DNA from: an uncultured Coriobacteriia bacterium
GTDB taxonomy: Bacteria > Actinomycetota > Coriobacteriia > Coriobacteriales > QAMH01
Direction: 5' to 3'
Assembly: GCA_959608885.1 (NCBI GenBank)
Contig: CAUHSG010000006.1
Location: forward strand, 1 to 64,000
Length of the DNA stretch: 64,000 nt
Shown here: positions 42,380 to 51,066 of the stretch, one piece after another
How the letters are laid out: the number at the start of each line of letters is the position of its first letter
How positions within the stretch are numbered: the stretch's first letter is position 1
Program-made: the position numbers and the translations under genes
Notes under the pieces: model-generated
Told to the model about the DNA's origin: nothing
The model's input: only the letters and a program-made list of their open reading frames with translations
Database searches by the model: none

Positions 42380-43645
42380 TCACGCCAGTTGCCCTGGCGT
42401 GCAGACATAGCCGGCAACGGCACTGGCTGCGGCCACGGCGGGACTCGCGAGAATGACCTCGCTATCCTTGGCCCCCATGCGACCAACGAAGTTGCGGTTA
42501 GTGGTAGCGATGCAGCGTTCGCCCGATGCGAGCACGCCCATATACCCGCCCAGACAGGGACCGCAGGTAGGTGTCGATACGGCGCAATGCGCATCAAGGA
42601 ACACGTCCATGAGCCCCTCGCGTACACACTGACGATACACGTCCTGGGTCGCGGGAATAATGATGCAGCGCACGCTGGGAGCAACCGTACGGTCGCGCAA
42701 CACCTCGGCAGCCATGCGCATGTCCTCGATGCGCCCGTTCGTGCAGCTGCCGATAACGGCCTGGTCGATGTGCATGTCATTGCAGCCAGCAGCCGGCTTT
42801 GTGTTGCTCGGCAGGTGCGGCAACGAAACCGTCGGGGCAACCTGCGAGACATCGATGTGAATCGTACGCACATAGTGAGCGTCCTCATCTGAAGCGTACT
42901 CGACCCGTGGCCGCTCGGCACGCGGCTCCACATAGGCACGCGTCACATCATCGACAGCGAAGATGCCCGTCTTGGCACCCGCCTCGATGGCCATGTTGCA
43001 CATCGTGAAACGTCCGTCCATCGAGATCTGCGCGACGGCCGGACCGGTGAACTCCAGCACCTGGTACAGCGCGCCATCGACACCGATCATGCCGATGATA
43101 TGCAATATGAGGTCCTTCGCGCCCGCGCCGGGAGCGAACTCCCCTTCAAGAACGATCCTGATGCTCTCGGGAACCTTGAACCAGGCACTACCCGTCGCAA
43201 AGGCGACGCCCACGTCGGTCGACCCCATGCCGGTCGAAAATGCCCCGAGCGCACCGTAGGTGCAGGTGTGCGAATCGGCGCCAATGGTCAGGTCACCTGG
43301 CACGACTACGCCCTTCTCAGGTAGTAGCGCATGTTCGATTCCCGCGCACCCGATCTCGTAGTAATGCTCGATGCCGTGCTCGTGGGCAAACTCGCGCATG
43401 AGCTTAGCCTGCTCGGCGCTCTTGATATCCTTATTCGGCGTGTAATGATCCGGAACGAGAACCACACGTGTCGAGTCAAAGACCCCACCACCCACCTGAT
43501 GACACACGTCGATGGCAATGGGCGCCGTGATGTCGTTGGCATGCGCCACATCGAGCGTGCACTCGACAAGCTGACCTGGAACGACCTCGTCGAGCCCCGC
43601 GTGCGCCGCAAGGATCTTCTCGGCGATGGTCATGGGCCGCGCCAT
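42380..43645 (-). CDS. leuC: 3-isopropylmalate dehydratase large subunit
   Basis: The 421-residue aconitase-like subunit that carries the [4Fe-4S] cluster of leucine synthesis. Cluster ligands lie in IGSCTNGR and CGPCLGG. Other markers are GADSHTCTYGALGAFSTG and a final SPAVAAASAVAGY. Its length is that of the archaeal/clostridial LeuC/HacA type, shorter than the 466-residue E. coli type. The start overlaps the thrS stop by one base (TAATG). Confidence 0.95.
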   Translation of the reverse strand: MARPMTIAEKILAAHAGLDEVVPGQLVECTLDVAHANDITAPIAIDVCHQVGGGVFDSTRVVLVPDHYTPNKDIKSAEQAKLMREFAHEHGIEHYYEIGCAGIEHALLPEKGVVVPGDLTIGADSHTCTYGALGAFSTGMGSTDVGVAFATGSAWFKVPESIRIVLEGEFAPGAGAKDLILHIIGMIGVDGALYQVLEFTGPAVAQISMDGRFTMCNMAIEAGAKTGIFAVDDVTRAYVEPRAERPRVEYASDEDAHYVRTIHIDVSQVAPTVSLPHLPSNTKPAAGCNDMHIDQAVIGSCTNGRIEDMRMAAEVLRDRTVAPSVRCIIIPATQDVYRQCVREGLMDVFLDAHCAVSTPTCGPCLGGYMGVLASGERCIATTNRNFVGRMGAKDSEVILASPAVAAASAVAGYVCTPGQLA

Positions 43646-45567
43646 TAGACCTGAGCTTCCTCGATAATCTTCGTGAAGTACTCGAGCTTCATCGAGCCCA
43701 AATCGCCCTCATGGCGCTCGCGTACCGCAACCTCGCCGTTTTCGACTTCCTTGTCGCCAATGACGAGCATGTAGGGCACGCGTTGCCCCTGCGCCTTGGC
43801 GATCTTCACGCGCATCGGCTCGTTTTGCTCGTACACCTCGACGCGCCCACCTTGTGCGCGCAGCTCGGCCGCGACTTGTTCGGCAGCCTCGACGTGACGA
43901 TCGGCAATGGGGATGATGACGGCCTGCGTCGGCGCGAGCCACAACGGCAGATTGCCGCTCGTGTGCTCGATGAGTATGCCGAGGAAACGCTCGATGGAGC
44001 CGAAGAGCGCACGATGGAGCATCCACGGACGCTCGCTCGTGTTATCGGCCGTACGATACGTGATGTCGAAGCGCTCGGGCAGGTTGAAGTCGACCTGCAC
44101 CGTCGAGCACTGCCACCAGCGGCCGAGTGCGTCCTTGACCTTGATGTCGATCTTGGGACCATAGAAGGCGCCATCGCCGGGATTGATCTCGTACGGAATG
44201 CCGCGGCGTTCGATGGCCTCGCGCAAGAAGCTCTCGGCCTTTTCCCACATCTCATCGGTGCCGATGGACTTCTCGGGACGCGTGGAGATCTCGGCCATGT
44301 ACTCGAAACCGAACTCCTTCATGATGGAATCGGCCAGGTCGAGGATTGCGCAGACCTCATCGACGACCTGATCCTCGCGGCAAAAGACATGAGCGTCGTC
44401 CTGCGTGAAGCCACGTGCGCGCATAAGACCATGCACGGCGCCACTCATCTCATGACGATACACGGTGCCAAACTCGAAGTATCTGATGGGCAGTTCGCGA
44501 TACGAGTGGATGTCGTTCTTATAGAGGATGACGTGGCCCGGGCAATTCATTGGCTTGACGCCGTACTCGCTCAGACGCGGTTCCTCGTCGCTTCCCTCGT
44601 TGATCTCGAAGAAGTACATGTTGTCCTTGTAGTAGCCGTAGTGACCACTCGTCTTCCAGACATCCGCCTTATAGATGTGCGGCGTGATGACTTCCTCGTA
44701 ACCTCTGCGGTACAGTTCCTTGCGCAGCCATTCCTGCATGATGCGGATGATGCGCGCGCCAGCCGGCAGATACAGTGGCAAGCCCACGCCGGCTTCCTCG
44801 TCCATCATGTAGATGCCAAGCTCACGGCCAAGCTTGCGGTGATCACGCTTCTCGGCCTCCTCGAGCATGAAGAGATACTCCTTCAAATCCTTCTTGTCGA
44901 AGAACGCGGTGCCGTAGAGACGTTGGAGCTGCTCGTTGTCAGCATCCCCCTTCCAGTAGGCGCCGGCAATCTTCATGAGCTTGAATGCGCCGACCTTGCG
45001 CGAGCTGGGAATGTGCGGGCCGGTACACAGGTCGACGAAATCTCCGTGACGGTAAACCGAGATCTCGGCGTCCTCGGGAAGATCATCGATATGCTCGATC
45101 TTGAACTTCTGGTCCTTGAAAATCTCCTTGGCCTCGTCGCGCGTGACGATTTCGCGGATGAAGGGCTCATCCTTCTTGACGATTTCCTTCATCTTGGCCT
45201 CAATGGCCTCGAAATCATCCGAGGAGATGTTCTCAGCCAGGCCGAAATCGTAGAAGAAACCGTCATCGGTTTGCGGGCCAAAGGCGATCTGGGCTCCGGG
45301 GAAGAGCTCCTGCACGGCCTCTGCCATGATATGCGCCGTCGAGTGACGCAAGATGCCGAGCCCCTCGGGAGATGTCTTGGTGATGATCTCGACTTGCGCG
45401 CCATCGTGAAGCGGCGCGTTGAGGTCGACGAGCTCGCCATCAACCTTGCCGGCAATCGCCGCCTTGGCAAGCCCGGCGCCAATAGCAGCCGCGCAATCGG
45501 CGATTGTCGCGCCCTCTTCGAGCTCTTTGGTGGATTCGTCGGGGAGATAGACGGAAATCGTGCTCAT
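43645..45567 (-). CDS. thrS: Threonyl-tRNA synthetase
   Basis: A class II synthetase of 640 residues: TGS domain (about 1-60), the editing/SAD domain (STAHIMAEAVQELFPGA), the catalytic core with motif 2-like FRYEF-type sequence RYFEFGTVYRHEMSGAVHG, and the anticodon domain. Zinc ligands are Cys in PMNCPGH and two later His. ATG 45567 gives the normal N-terminus. It has a good promoter at 45637-45665. No T-box is recognisable in the 70-base leader. Confidence 0.97.
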   Translation of the reverse strand: MSTISVYLPDESTKELEEGATIADCAAAIGAGLAKAAIAGKVDGELVDLNAPLHDGAQVEIITKTSPEGLGILRHSTAHIMAEAVQELFPGAQIAFGPQTDDGFFYDFGLAENISSDDFEAIEAKMKEIVKKDEPFIREIVTRDEAKEIFKDQKFKIEHIDDLPEDAEISVYRHGDFVDLCTGPHIPSSRKVGAFKLMKIAGAYWKGDADNEQLQRLYGTAFFDKKDLKEYLFMLEEAEKRDHRKLGRELGIYMMDEEAGVGLPLYLPAGARIIRIMQEWLRKELYRRGYEEVITPHIYKADVWKTSGHYGYYKDNMYFFEINEGSDEEPRLSEYGVKPMNCPGHVILYKNDIHSYRELPIRYFEFGTVYRHEMSGAVHGLMRARGFTQDDAHVFCREDQVVDEVCAILDLADSIMKEFGFEYMAEISTRPEKSIGTDEMWEKAESFLREAIERRGIPYEINPGDGAFYGPKIDIKVKDALGRWWQCSTVQVDFNLPERFDITYRTADNTSERPWMLHRALFGSIERFLGILIEHTSGNLPLWLAPTQAVIIPIADRHVEAAEQVAAELRAQGGRVEVYEQNEPMRVKIAKAQGQRVPYMLVIGDKEVENGEVAVRERHEGDLGSMKLEYFTKIIEEAQV

Positions 45568-45636
45568 GAAAATTCCTTTCTGCCCGTGCTCGGCCACAAA
45601 CCGAGTGGGACTTCGTCGATAGAAGCACTTGGCGAG

Positions 45637-45665
45637 AATCTACACCGCAGCAAGACGCGATGCAA
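45637..45665 (-). promoter_or_regulatory. Promoter of thrS-leuCDB-galU
   Basis: Minus-strand TTGCAT (45660-45665), 17-base spacer, TAGATT (45637-45642). It lies between the zinc-ribbon gene and thrS and probably drives the whole overlapping run down to galU. Confidence 0.7.
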
Positions 45666-45677
45666 GGGAAACTTGAG

Positions 45678-46121
45678 TTAGACCGCGCGCTGGCGCCTTT
45701 GACGCGCAGGCGGACGACCACAATAGGGACAAATCTGCCAACCGGGCTCAAGCGGCCTTCCGCAATTGACGCAGACATTGCGTAGCTGGACGCAGCATTT
45801 GGGACAAGCAATGTAATCGTCCTTCACCGGCTCGCCGCAACGCGGACAATTGCCGTAATCGGCAAGCTGGCGTCCCATGAGCTCGAGATTCATGGCTTGC
45901 TCGGTGGAATCGGCGGTATTGAGCGGCGGACGCATCAGGCAGTAGGCGACGAGACCGGCAACGGGAACAACGGCGATGGCGGTCCACAGACCCACGGGAG
46001 CTTCGCGCGTCTTGGCATCCCGATTGACCCAGACGATGCAGACAACCCACAGACCAATCATGACGATCGCGGTTATGATCAGGATGGCGAGTACGGGAGG
46101 TGTGAGTATCGACGAGAGCAT
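45678..46121 (-). CDS. Membrane protein with two C-terminal zinc ribbons
   Basis: A 147-residue protein. Two membrane segments (about 8-31 and 45-63) flank an NRDAKTREAPVG loop. The C-terminus has four CxxC knuckles in two zinc ribbons: CPRCGEPV with CPKC, and CVNCGRPL with CPYCGRP, ending in an Arg-rich tail. Such PLDc_N/zinc-ribbon proteins are common in actinobacteria; their role is unknown. Its stop lies close to the thrS promoter. Confidence 0.82.
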   Translation of the reverse strand: MLSSILTPPVLAILIITAIVMIGLWVVCIVWVNRDAKTREAPVGLWTAIAVVPVAGLVAYCLMRPPLNTADSTEQAMNLELMGRQLADYGNCPRCGEPVKDDYIACPKCCVQLRNVCVNCGRPLEPGWQICPYCGRPPARQRRQRAV

Positions 46122-46179
46122 CTCGGATATGCTTCCTTCTCCTTGCTGCCTGTATTGATGGCTATTGATGCAGATTCTA

Positions 46180-47538
46180 TCACCAAATACCCTTTACCTC
46201 ACCAGCAACGGTAATGGAGCCCGTTGCAAGGATAGGCTCGCTGATAAGCAGTTCATGAGCTTCGCGCACGCTTTGCGTCACCTCGGGATGCACGCCGCAT
46301 TCGTTCTCGACGATTGTCGCGAGCTCATCTGCCGGAATGGCACGCGGAGAGGATGATGCCGTGATGACGATGCGATCGAACAGCGGGCAGAGCTCCCGAA
46401 TAATGCCGCGCGCATCTTTGTCATCCAATACGCCAAGCAAGAGGGTGAGGCGGGGCGGGGCGGCGGGGGCTGATGCCGGGCGATTTCCGCACGAGCCGGG
46501 AGCGCCTGTGGCGTTCCCACGCGAGCTCAGGACCATAAGCCCGGCATCAGCCCCCGCCGCCCCGCCGTCGCCAATCGAATGAGAATGTGTCTGGGAATCA
46601 GGCCCTTTGGCACATTCGAAGAGGCGTTGTAGCTCTCCCGCGAGCACGTGAGCTGACTGCGGGTTATGCGCGGCGTCGACGATGACGAGCGGATTGCGAC
46701 ACAAGACCTCAAAGCGCCCGGGAATGACGAGCCCATTGAGTGCCGCCCGTACGCTTGCCATCGATGGCGCATGCCCGAGCGCCGCGGTGACAGCCGTCAA
46801 TGCCGTCGCGAGGTTTGAGCGCTGATAGACGGGCATGTATGCAAGCTCATTGTCGAATGGAGTGACGATTTCGGGATCAACGCTCTCGTACGATGCATGG
46901 ACCTGTTGCGCCTGCTGCTCGAAGACCTCACGCGCTGGAAGATCATGCGCGAATATCGCATGGCATCCCGGCTTGATGATGGCCGCTTTCTCGCCCGCAA
47001 TCTCCTCGATCGTATCACCGAGGATCGCAGTGTGCTCAAGCGCCACTCCCGTGATGACAGCGACTTGCGGATTCACAACGCTTGTCGCGTCCCAACGTCC
47101 GCCCAGGCCACATTCGAGAACGGCCCAGTCGGCACCCTCTTGCGCAAACAACCACAACGCTGCCGCCGTGAGCAATTCGAATTCCGTTGCCTGCACGCCC
47201 GCGCGCGCAGCTGCGCCGAGCGCCGCCTCGATGCCCCGCGCAAAGGTCTCGTCGTCCACGACCGCGCCATCGATCTCGATGCGCTCGGGATACTTGACCA
47301 GGTGCGGGGACACGTATAGTCCGACGCGCAGCCTCTGGGCATGCAAAAGGGCCGCAATCATGCGCGTCGTCGAGGACTTGCCGTTGGTGCCAGCCACCTG
47401 CACACAGCGGTAGCGTTTCTGAGGGTCGCCCATCGCCACGCACATCGCCCGAATCGGCTCAAGCGAAGGATCCATCCCGAACTTGAGCGCATCTTCGAGC
47501 GCGGCAACGGCAACATCGTATGTCATGGATTGCGTCAT
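46180..47538 (-). CDS. folC: Folylpolyglutamate/dihydrofolate synthase with inserted palindrome
   Basis: Adds glutamate to folates. It has 452 residues: P-loop VAGTNGKSSTTRMIA, SPHLVKYPERI, ECGLGGRWDATSV, GVALEHTAILGDTIEEIAGEKAAI, DAAHNPQSA and LLLGVLDDKD. Between the last two blocks, where the family normally runs directly on, there is an insertion of about 40 Gly/Ala/Pro/Ser-rich residues. It matches the 113-bp palindrome at 46454-46566, which keeps the frame open. ATG 47538 is chosen; upstream in-frame codons run into element C. The enzyme may stay active because the insertion falls in a loop of the C-terminal domain. Confidence 0.93.
   Translation of the reverse strand: MTQSMTYDVAVAALEDALKFGMDPSLEPIRAMCVAMGDPQKRYRCVQVAGTNGKSSTTRMIAALLHAQRLRVGLYVSPHLVKYPERIEIDGAVVDDETFARGIEAALGAAARAGVQATEFELLTAAALWLFAQEGADWAVLECGLGGRWDATSVVNPQVAVITGVALEHTAILGDTIEEIAGEKAAIIKPGCHAIFAHDLPAREVFEQQAQQVHASYESVDPEIVTPFDNELAYMPVYQRSNLATALTAVTAALGHAPSMASVRAALNGLVIPGRFEVLCRNPLVIVDAAHNPQSAHVLAGELQRLFECAKGPDSQTHSHSIGDGGAAGADAGLMVLSSRGNATGAPGSCGNRPASAPAAPPRLTLLLGVLDDKDARGIIRELCPLFDRIVITASSSPRAIPADELATIVENECGVHPEVTQSVREAHELLISEPILATGSITVAGEVKGIW
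46454..46566. repeat. 113-bp perfect-armed palindrome inside folC
   Basis: The left arm 46454-46481 and right arm 46539-46566 are perfect 28-base inverted copies, very G+C-rich. The interior has a second stem GGGAGCGCC/GGCGTTCCC (46498-46506/46510-46518). It is read in frame as low-complexity residues. It looks like a non-autonomous element that inserted into folC. Confidence 0.85.
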
Positions 47539-47582
47539 GGCCGTTATTCTACATCGATACGAGTCCTTAGACTGCAGAAGAA

Positions 47583-47782
47583 AAATGCCGCTGATTGCCA
47601 ATGTCAGACATCTCGAACAGATTTGCGGCAAACACGATGTGGTCTTGCGAGGACTGTCTGAGCGTGCGATTTGTGCGCGCGAGTTTCCCTAAAGGGACTA
47701 GCCTCGTGTCGCCGCACACGGCATCGCGTATGGCGCAAATCGGGCGCGAGAGCCAGCCTGACATCGGCAATCAGCGGCATTT
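47583..47782. repeat. Structured interspersed element, copy C, between folC and htpG
   Basis: A 200-bp element. Outer arms 47583-47607 and 47758-47782 pair at 24 of 25 positions; second arms 47620-47639 and 47722-47741 at 17 of 20. The core (from TTGCGAGGACTGTCTGAGC at 47645) has hairpins GCGTGC/GCGCGC (47662-47667/47675-47680, 7-base loop), TCCC/GGGA with loop TAAA (47686-47697), and CGTGT/ACACG with loop CGCCGC (47705-47720). It occupies half of the divergent folC-htpG gap. Confidence 0.88.
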
Positions 47783-47925
47783 CTAACATCTGCTATACAT
47801 CGACTTAGATATTCTAAACGAATGCGATTAGGTAACGTGTCAGTGACAGGGCGTGCATAATTTATGCCCTCTCTCCTACAATCGCTGTTTGTACATATGC
47901 AATGCACGCGAAAGGACATATACCC

Positions 47926-49836
47926 ATGCGTAAATTCAAGACAGAGAGCAAGAAGCTGCTCGACTTGATGATTAACTCCATCTACACCAACCGCGAGATC
48001 TTCCTGCGCGAGCTCATCTCCAATGCATCGGACTCCCTCGACAAACTCTACCTCAGCTCGCTCGAGAACAAGGACAGCTCCGTCATGCGCAGCGACCTGC
48101 ACATCAAGATCGCCATCGATAAGGACGCCCGCACGCTCACCATCAGCGATGACGGCATCGGCATGACCAAGGACGAGCTCGACAAGAACCTCGGCACCAT
48201 CGCCCATTCCGGTTCGCTCGAGTTCAAGAGCTCGGACGCAGAGAATCTCGAAGAAGTCGACATCATCGGCCAGTTTGGCGTCGGCTTCTACTCCTCCTTC
48301 ATGGTCGCCGACAAGGTCACGGTCATCTCGAAGGCCTATGGCAGCGACGAGGCGTTTAAGTGGGAAAGCGACGGCGTCGAGGGCTATAACATCAGCGAGG
48401 CCACGCGCGATGGACGCGGTACCGACATCATCCTGCATCTGCGCGAAAACACCGATGAGGTCAACTACAACGAGTACCTCTCCCAGACGCTCATCAAGCA
48501 CCTGATCAAGCGTTATAGCGACTACATCCGCTACCCCATTCTCATGGACATGGAGAAGACCCGCACGCTTCCCAAGCCCGAAGATGCCGGCGATGATTAC
48601 GTGCCCGCAACCGAGACCTATGTCGAGGAGGAAATCCTCAACTCGATGATTCCCATCTGGACCAAAAAGAAGTCCGAGGTCTCCGACGAGGAGTACGCTG
48701 ATTTTTACCAAGCTCAGTTCCACACGGCCGACACCCCGCTGCGCACCATCTCCATGCACGCCGAGGGCAGCCTGAACTACGACGCGTTGCTGTTCATCCC
48801 CACCGATGCGCCCATCAACCTCTACGCCAAGGACTACCAGCGTGGTCTGGCGCTCTACAGCAACAACGTCATGATCATGGAGCATTGCGAAGACTTGCTG
48901 CCGGATTGCTTCGGCTTCGTGCGTGGCGTCGTCGACAGCCCTGACCTCAACCTCAACATCTCGCGCGAGACGCTCCAGCAAGACCGTCAGCTCATCGCCA
49001 TCGAGCGTCGCATCGAGAAGAAGATCAAGCAGGAGCTCGAGAAGCTCTGCAAGGATGACCGCGAGGCCTATGTCGACTTCTTCGGCAAGTTCGGCCATGT
49101 GCTCAAGTACGACATCTACTCGACCTATGGCGCGCGCAAGGACCTGCTGCAGGACCTGCTGCTCTTCCACTCCGCCAAGGAGGACAAGCCTATCACGCTG
49201 GCCGAGTACGTCGCCGGCATGCAAGAGGGCCAGGAAAGCATCTTCTTCGCCTCCGGTGACACCGTCGCACGTCTGGCCCAGAGCCCGAGCGTCACGTCGG
49301 TCGTCTCGCGCGGCTATGACGTCCTGCTCTGCGGCGACAATGTCGACGAGTTCTGTCTGCTCTCCATCGGCAGCTATGACGACAAGGAAATGCGCAATGT
49401 CGCCAGCGGCGAGGACCTTGGTCTTGAGACCGAGGAGGAGAAGGAGGAGGTCGCCAAGAAGCGCGAGGAGAACAGCTCGCTGTTCGAGGCCATGACCGAG
49501 GCGCTTCCCGACGATATCACCAACGTCACCGCGACCACGCGTCTGAACGATGCCGCCTGCTGCATCGTGGCCGATGGCCCCGTGAGCCTGGGTATGGAGA
49601 AGTACTTCGCCACCATTCCGGCCGCCGCAGGCGAGCGCCCCGAGGCAAAGCATGTCCTCGAGCTCAACACCGAGCATCCCGTCTTCGCGACGTTGCAGGC
49701 CGCGCAGGAGGCCGGCGATGCCGAGAAGGTCGCCCAGTACGCAAACCTGCTCTACAACCAGGCGCGTCTGGCCGAGGGACTCGAGATTGCCGATTCGGCA
49801 GCATTCAACGAGGCGATTTGCGCACTCATGAAGTAG
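47926..49836 (+). CDS. htpG: Chaperone HtpG (bacterial Hsp90)
   Basis: A 636-residue ATP-dependent chaperone. N-terminal nucleotide motifs are ELISNASDSLDKL, DDGIGM and IGQFGVGFYSSFMVADKV. The middle domain includes GVVDSPDLNLNISRE with the catalytic Arg region, and the C-terminal dimer domain ends AFNEAICALMK. ATG 47926 follows AAAGGA by 9 bases; an ATG at 47902 is less likely. A -10 box TACAAT lies at 47877-47882, with GTGCAT-like -35 about 17 bases before. A small palindrome (CATAATTTATG) lies at 47856-47866. It is divergent from folC. Confidence 0.96.
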   Translation: MRKFKTESKKLLDLMINSIYTNREIFLRELISNASDSLDKLYLSSLENKDSSVMRSDLHIKIAIDKDARTLTISDDGIGMTKDELDKNLGTIAHSGSLEFKSSDAENLEEVDIIGQFGVGFYSSFMVADKVTVISKAYGSDEAFKWESDGVEGYNISEATRDGRGTDIILHLRENTDEVNYNEYLSQTLIKHLIKRYSDYIRYPILMDMEKTRTLPKPEDAGDDYVPATETYVEEEILNSMIPIWTKKKSEVSDEEYADFYQAQFHTADTPLRTISMHAEGSLNYDALLFIPTDAPINLYAKDYQRGLALYSNNVMIMEHCEDLLPDCFGFVRGVVDSPDLNLNISRETLQQDRQLIAIERRIEKKIKQELEKLCKDDREAYVDFFGKFGHVLKYDIYSTYGARKDLLQDLLLFHSAKEDKPITLAEYVAGMQEGQESIFFASGDTVARLAQSPSVTSVVSRGYDVLLCGDNVDEFCLLSIGSYDDKEMRNVASGEDLGLETEEEKEEVAKKREENSSLFEAMTEALPDDITNVTATTRLNDAACCIVADGPVSLGMEKYFATIPAAAGERPEAKHVLELNTEHPVFATLQAAQEAGDAEKVAQYANLLYNQARLAEGLEIADSAAFNEAICALMK

Positions 49837-49851
49837 CCGTCAATCCTCAAT

Positions 49852-49900
49852 GTGTTTTTTCGATTATGGGCAGTGCATTATATAGTGCGCTGCCTATAAT
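49852..49900 (+). promoter_or_regulatory. Operator-like region before the MBL-fold gene
   Basis: GTTTTTTCGATTATG at 49854-49868 repeats the motif found at 74-88. It runs into an imperfect 26-base palindrome (49869-49894, GGCAG..CTGCC with a TATATA centre), followed at once by TATAAT (49895-49900). A palindrome touching the -10 box is a classic repressor layout. No -35 is obvious. Confidence 0.55.
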
Positions 49901-49938
49901 CTTATATGGATATAAAAATGCGAGCGAGGAGGTTCATC

Positions 49939-50559
49939 ATGGCTACGATGCTATTCCAGGGGCATGGCTCCTACAGATTCACGCTCGACGACAATACGGT
50001 CATCTACGTCGATCCGTATTTCGGAAAGGAGTACGAGCTTGAGGCCGACCTCATCCTGGTCACCCACGACCACTTCGACCATGACGCTGTCGACAAGATG
50101 CCTCATGCGTCTGGCTGCACGGTCATTCGCGCGAAGGACCTGCATCCCACGAGCGACGAGTATCTCTCCACGGAATCTCACGGCGTGAAGATCCAGACAG
50201 TGCAGGCCTATAACGATCACCATCCGTCCGATGAGTGCGTTGGCTACGTGCTCGATCTCGACGGCAAGAGCTTCTACGCCGCCGGCGACACGAGCATGAC
50301 AGAGGACATGAAGAGCGGCAAGCTGGCCGCCATGGAGCTCGACTATGCGGCGTTTCCCTGCGATGGGGTGTACAACATGGATGCGAACGAGGCGTCCGAA
50401 TGCGCCAAGCTCGTTGCAGCCAAGCACAGCATCCCCATCCACGAGCTGCCCATCGACTCGCCTACGGACACGCCCCAGGAATTCGATGCCGACAAGGTCG
50501 AGAATTTCGAGGCGACCGGACGCATCATCCTCGTCCCCGGGGCCGAGCTGCATCTGTAA
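49939..50559 (+). CDS. MBL-fold metallo-hydrolase (UPF0173-like)
   Basis: A 206-residue metallo-beta-lactamase-fold protein. The metal motif is THDHFDHDAVDK, with further ligands in AGDTSMTEDM and the C-terminal PIHELPIDSPTD region. It resembles small YtnP/UlaG-like hydrolases of unknown substrate. ATG 49939 follows GAGGAGG; an earlier ATG at 49906 is within the promoter region. It is followed by a hairpin at 50566-50592. Confidence 0.85.
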   Translation: MATMLFQGHGSYRFTLDDNTVIYVDPYFGKEYELEADLILVTHDHFDHDAVDKMPHASGCTVIRAKDLHPTSDEYLSTESHGVKIQTVQAYNDHHPSDECVGYVLDLDGKSFYAAGDTSMTEDMKSGKLAAMELDYAAFPCDGVYNMDANEASECAKLVAAKHSIPIHELPIDSPTDTPQEFDADKVENFEATGRIILVPGAELHL

Positions 50560-50565
50560 AAACAA

Positions 50566-50592
50566 GGCAGGGCGCACCTAGTACGCCCTGCC
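50566..50592. terminator. Terminator between convergent MBL and universal stress genes
   Basis: GGCAGGGCG (50566-50574) pairs perfectly with CGCCCTGCC (50584-50592). It lies 6 bases beyond the MBL stop codon. It can act on transcripts from both sides, although the T run on the plus strand is weak. Confidence 0.65.
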
Positions 50593-50641
50593 TGTGATAC
50601 GAGATTTCTCAACTTCCCTACGCTCCGGAGTGGAGAAGTGC

Positions 50642-51064
50642 CTACTTCACCACCAGTACCGGACACTTGGCATGGGTGAGCACCTTGTGGCTCACGCTGC
50701 CAAGCGCAAACTCGCGCAAGGCGCCTAGGCCGCGACTACCTATTACGAGCAAGTCGGCGCCCGACTCCTCCGCATAGCGGATGATCTCGTCGGCGGGGCG
50801 ACCATGCAGCAAGACAATCTCGTGACTGATCCCCGCATCTGCCAGAATGTCCGAAGCGTCCTTGAGGATTTCGCGTTGTGCTTCACCATGTGCCTCGATG
50901 GGATCATAGACCATATCCGAGTACACGTCGATGGCGATGACCGAGACGAGCTCGACCTTGACACCTCCGAGCAGGGAGGCGATATCCGCCGCTTGGCGCG
51001 TTGCCCTCAGCGAGTTATCCGATCCATCTGCTGCAATGAGAATGCTCTTGTACATGCCATGCAT
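50642..51064 (-). CDS. Universal stress protein (UspA family)
   Basis: A 140-residue single-domain Usp. The ATP-binding motif G-2x-G-9x-G(S/T) is complete in GSRGLGALREFALGSVS (about 113-129), so it is of the ATP-binding type. It begins MHGMYKSILIAADGSDNS; the fourth residue Met is the more likely start because AGGG lies before it. It is only a few bases behind the FKBP gene. Confidence 0.92.
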   Translation of the reverse strand: MHGMYKSILIAADGSDNSLRATRQAADIASLLGGVKVELVSVIAIDVYSDMVYDPIEAHGEAQREILKDASDILADAGISHEIVLLHGRPADEIIRYAEESGADLLVIGSRGLGALREFALGSVSHKVLTHAKCPVLVVK

Positions 51065-51066
51065 CC

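Noticed and set aside
45568..45636. T-box leader before thrS
   Set aside because: The leader is about 70 bases with no T-box sequence and no specifier loop; a T-box needs at least 150 bases.
47698..49677. A 659-codon minus-strand frame across htpG
   Set aside because: It is a mirror frame of htpG, with low-complexity Leu/Val/Asp/Gly composition and no motif.
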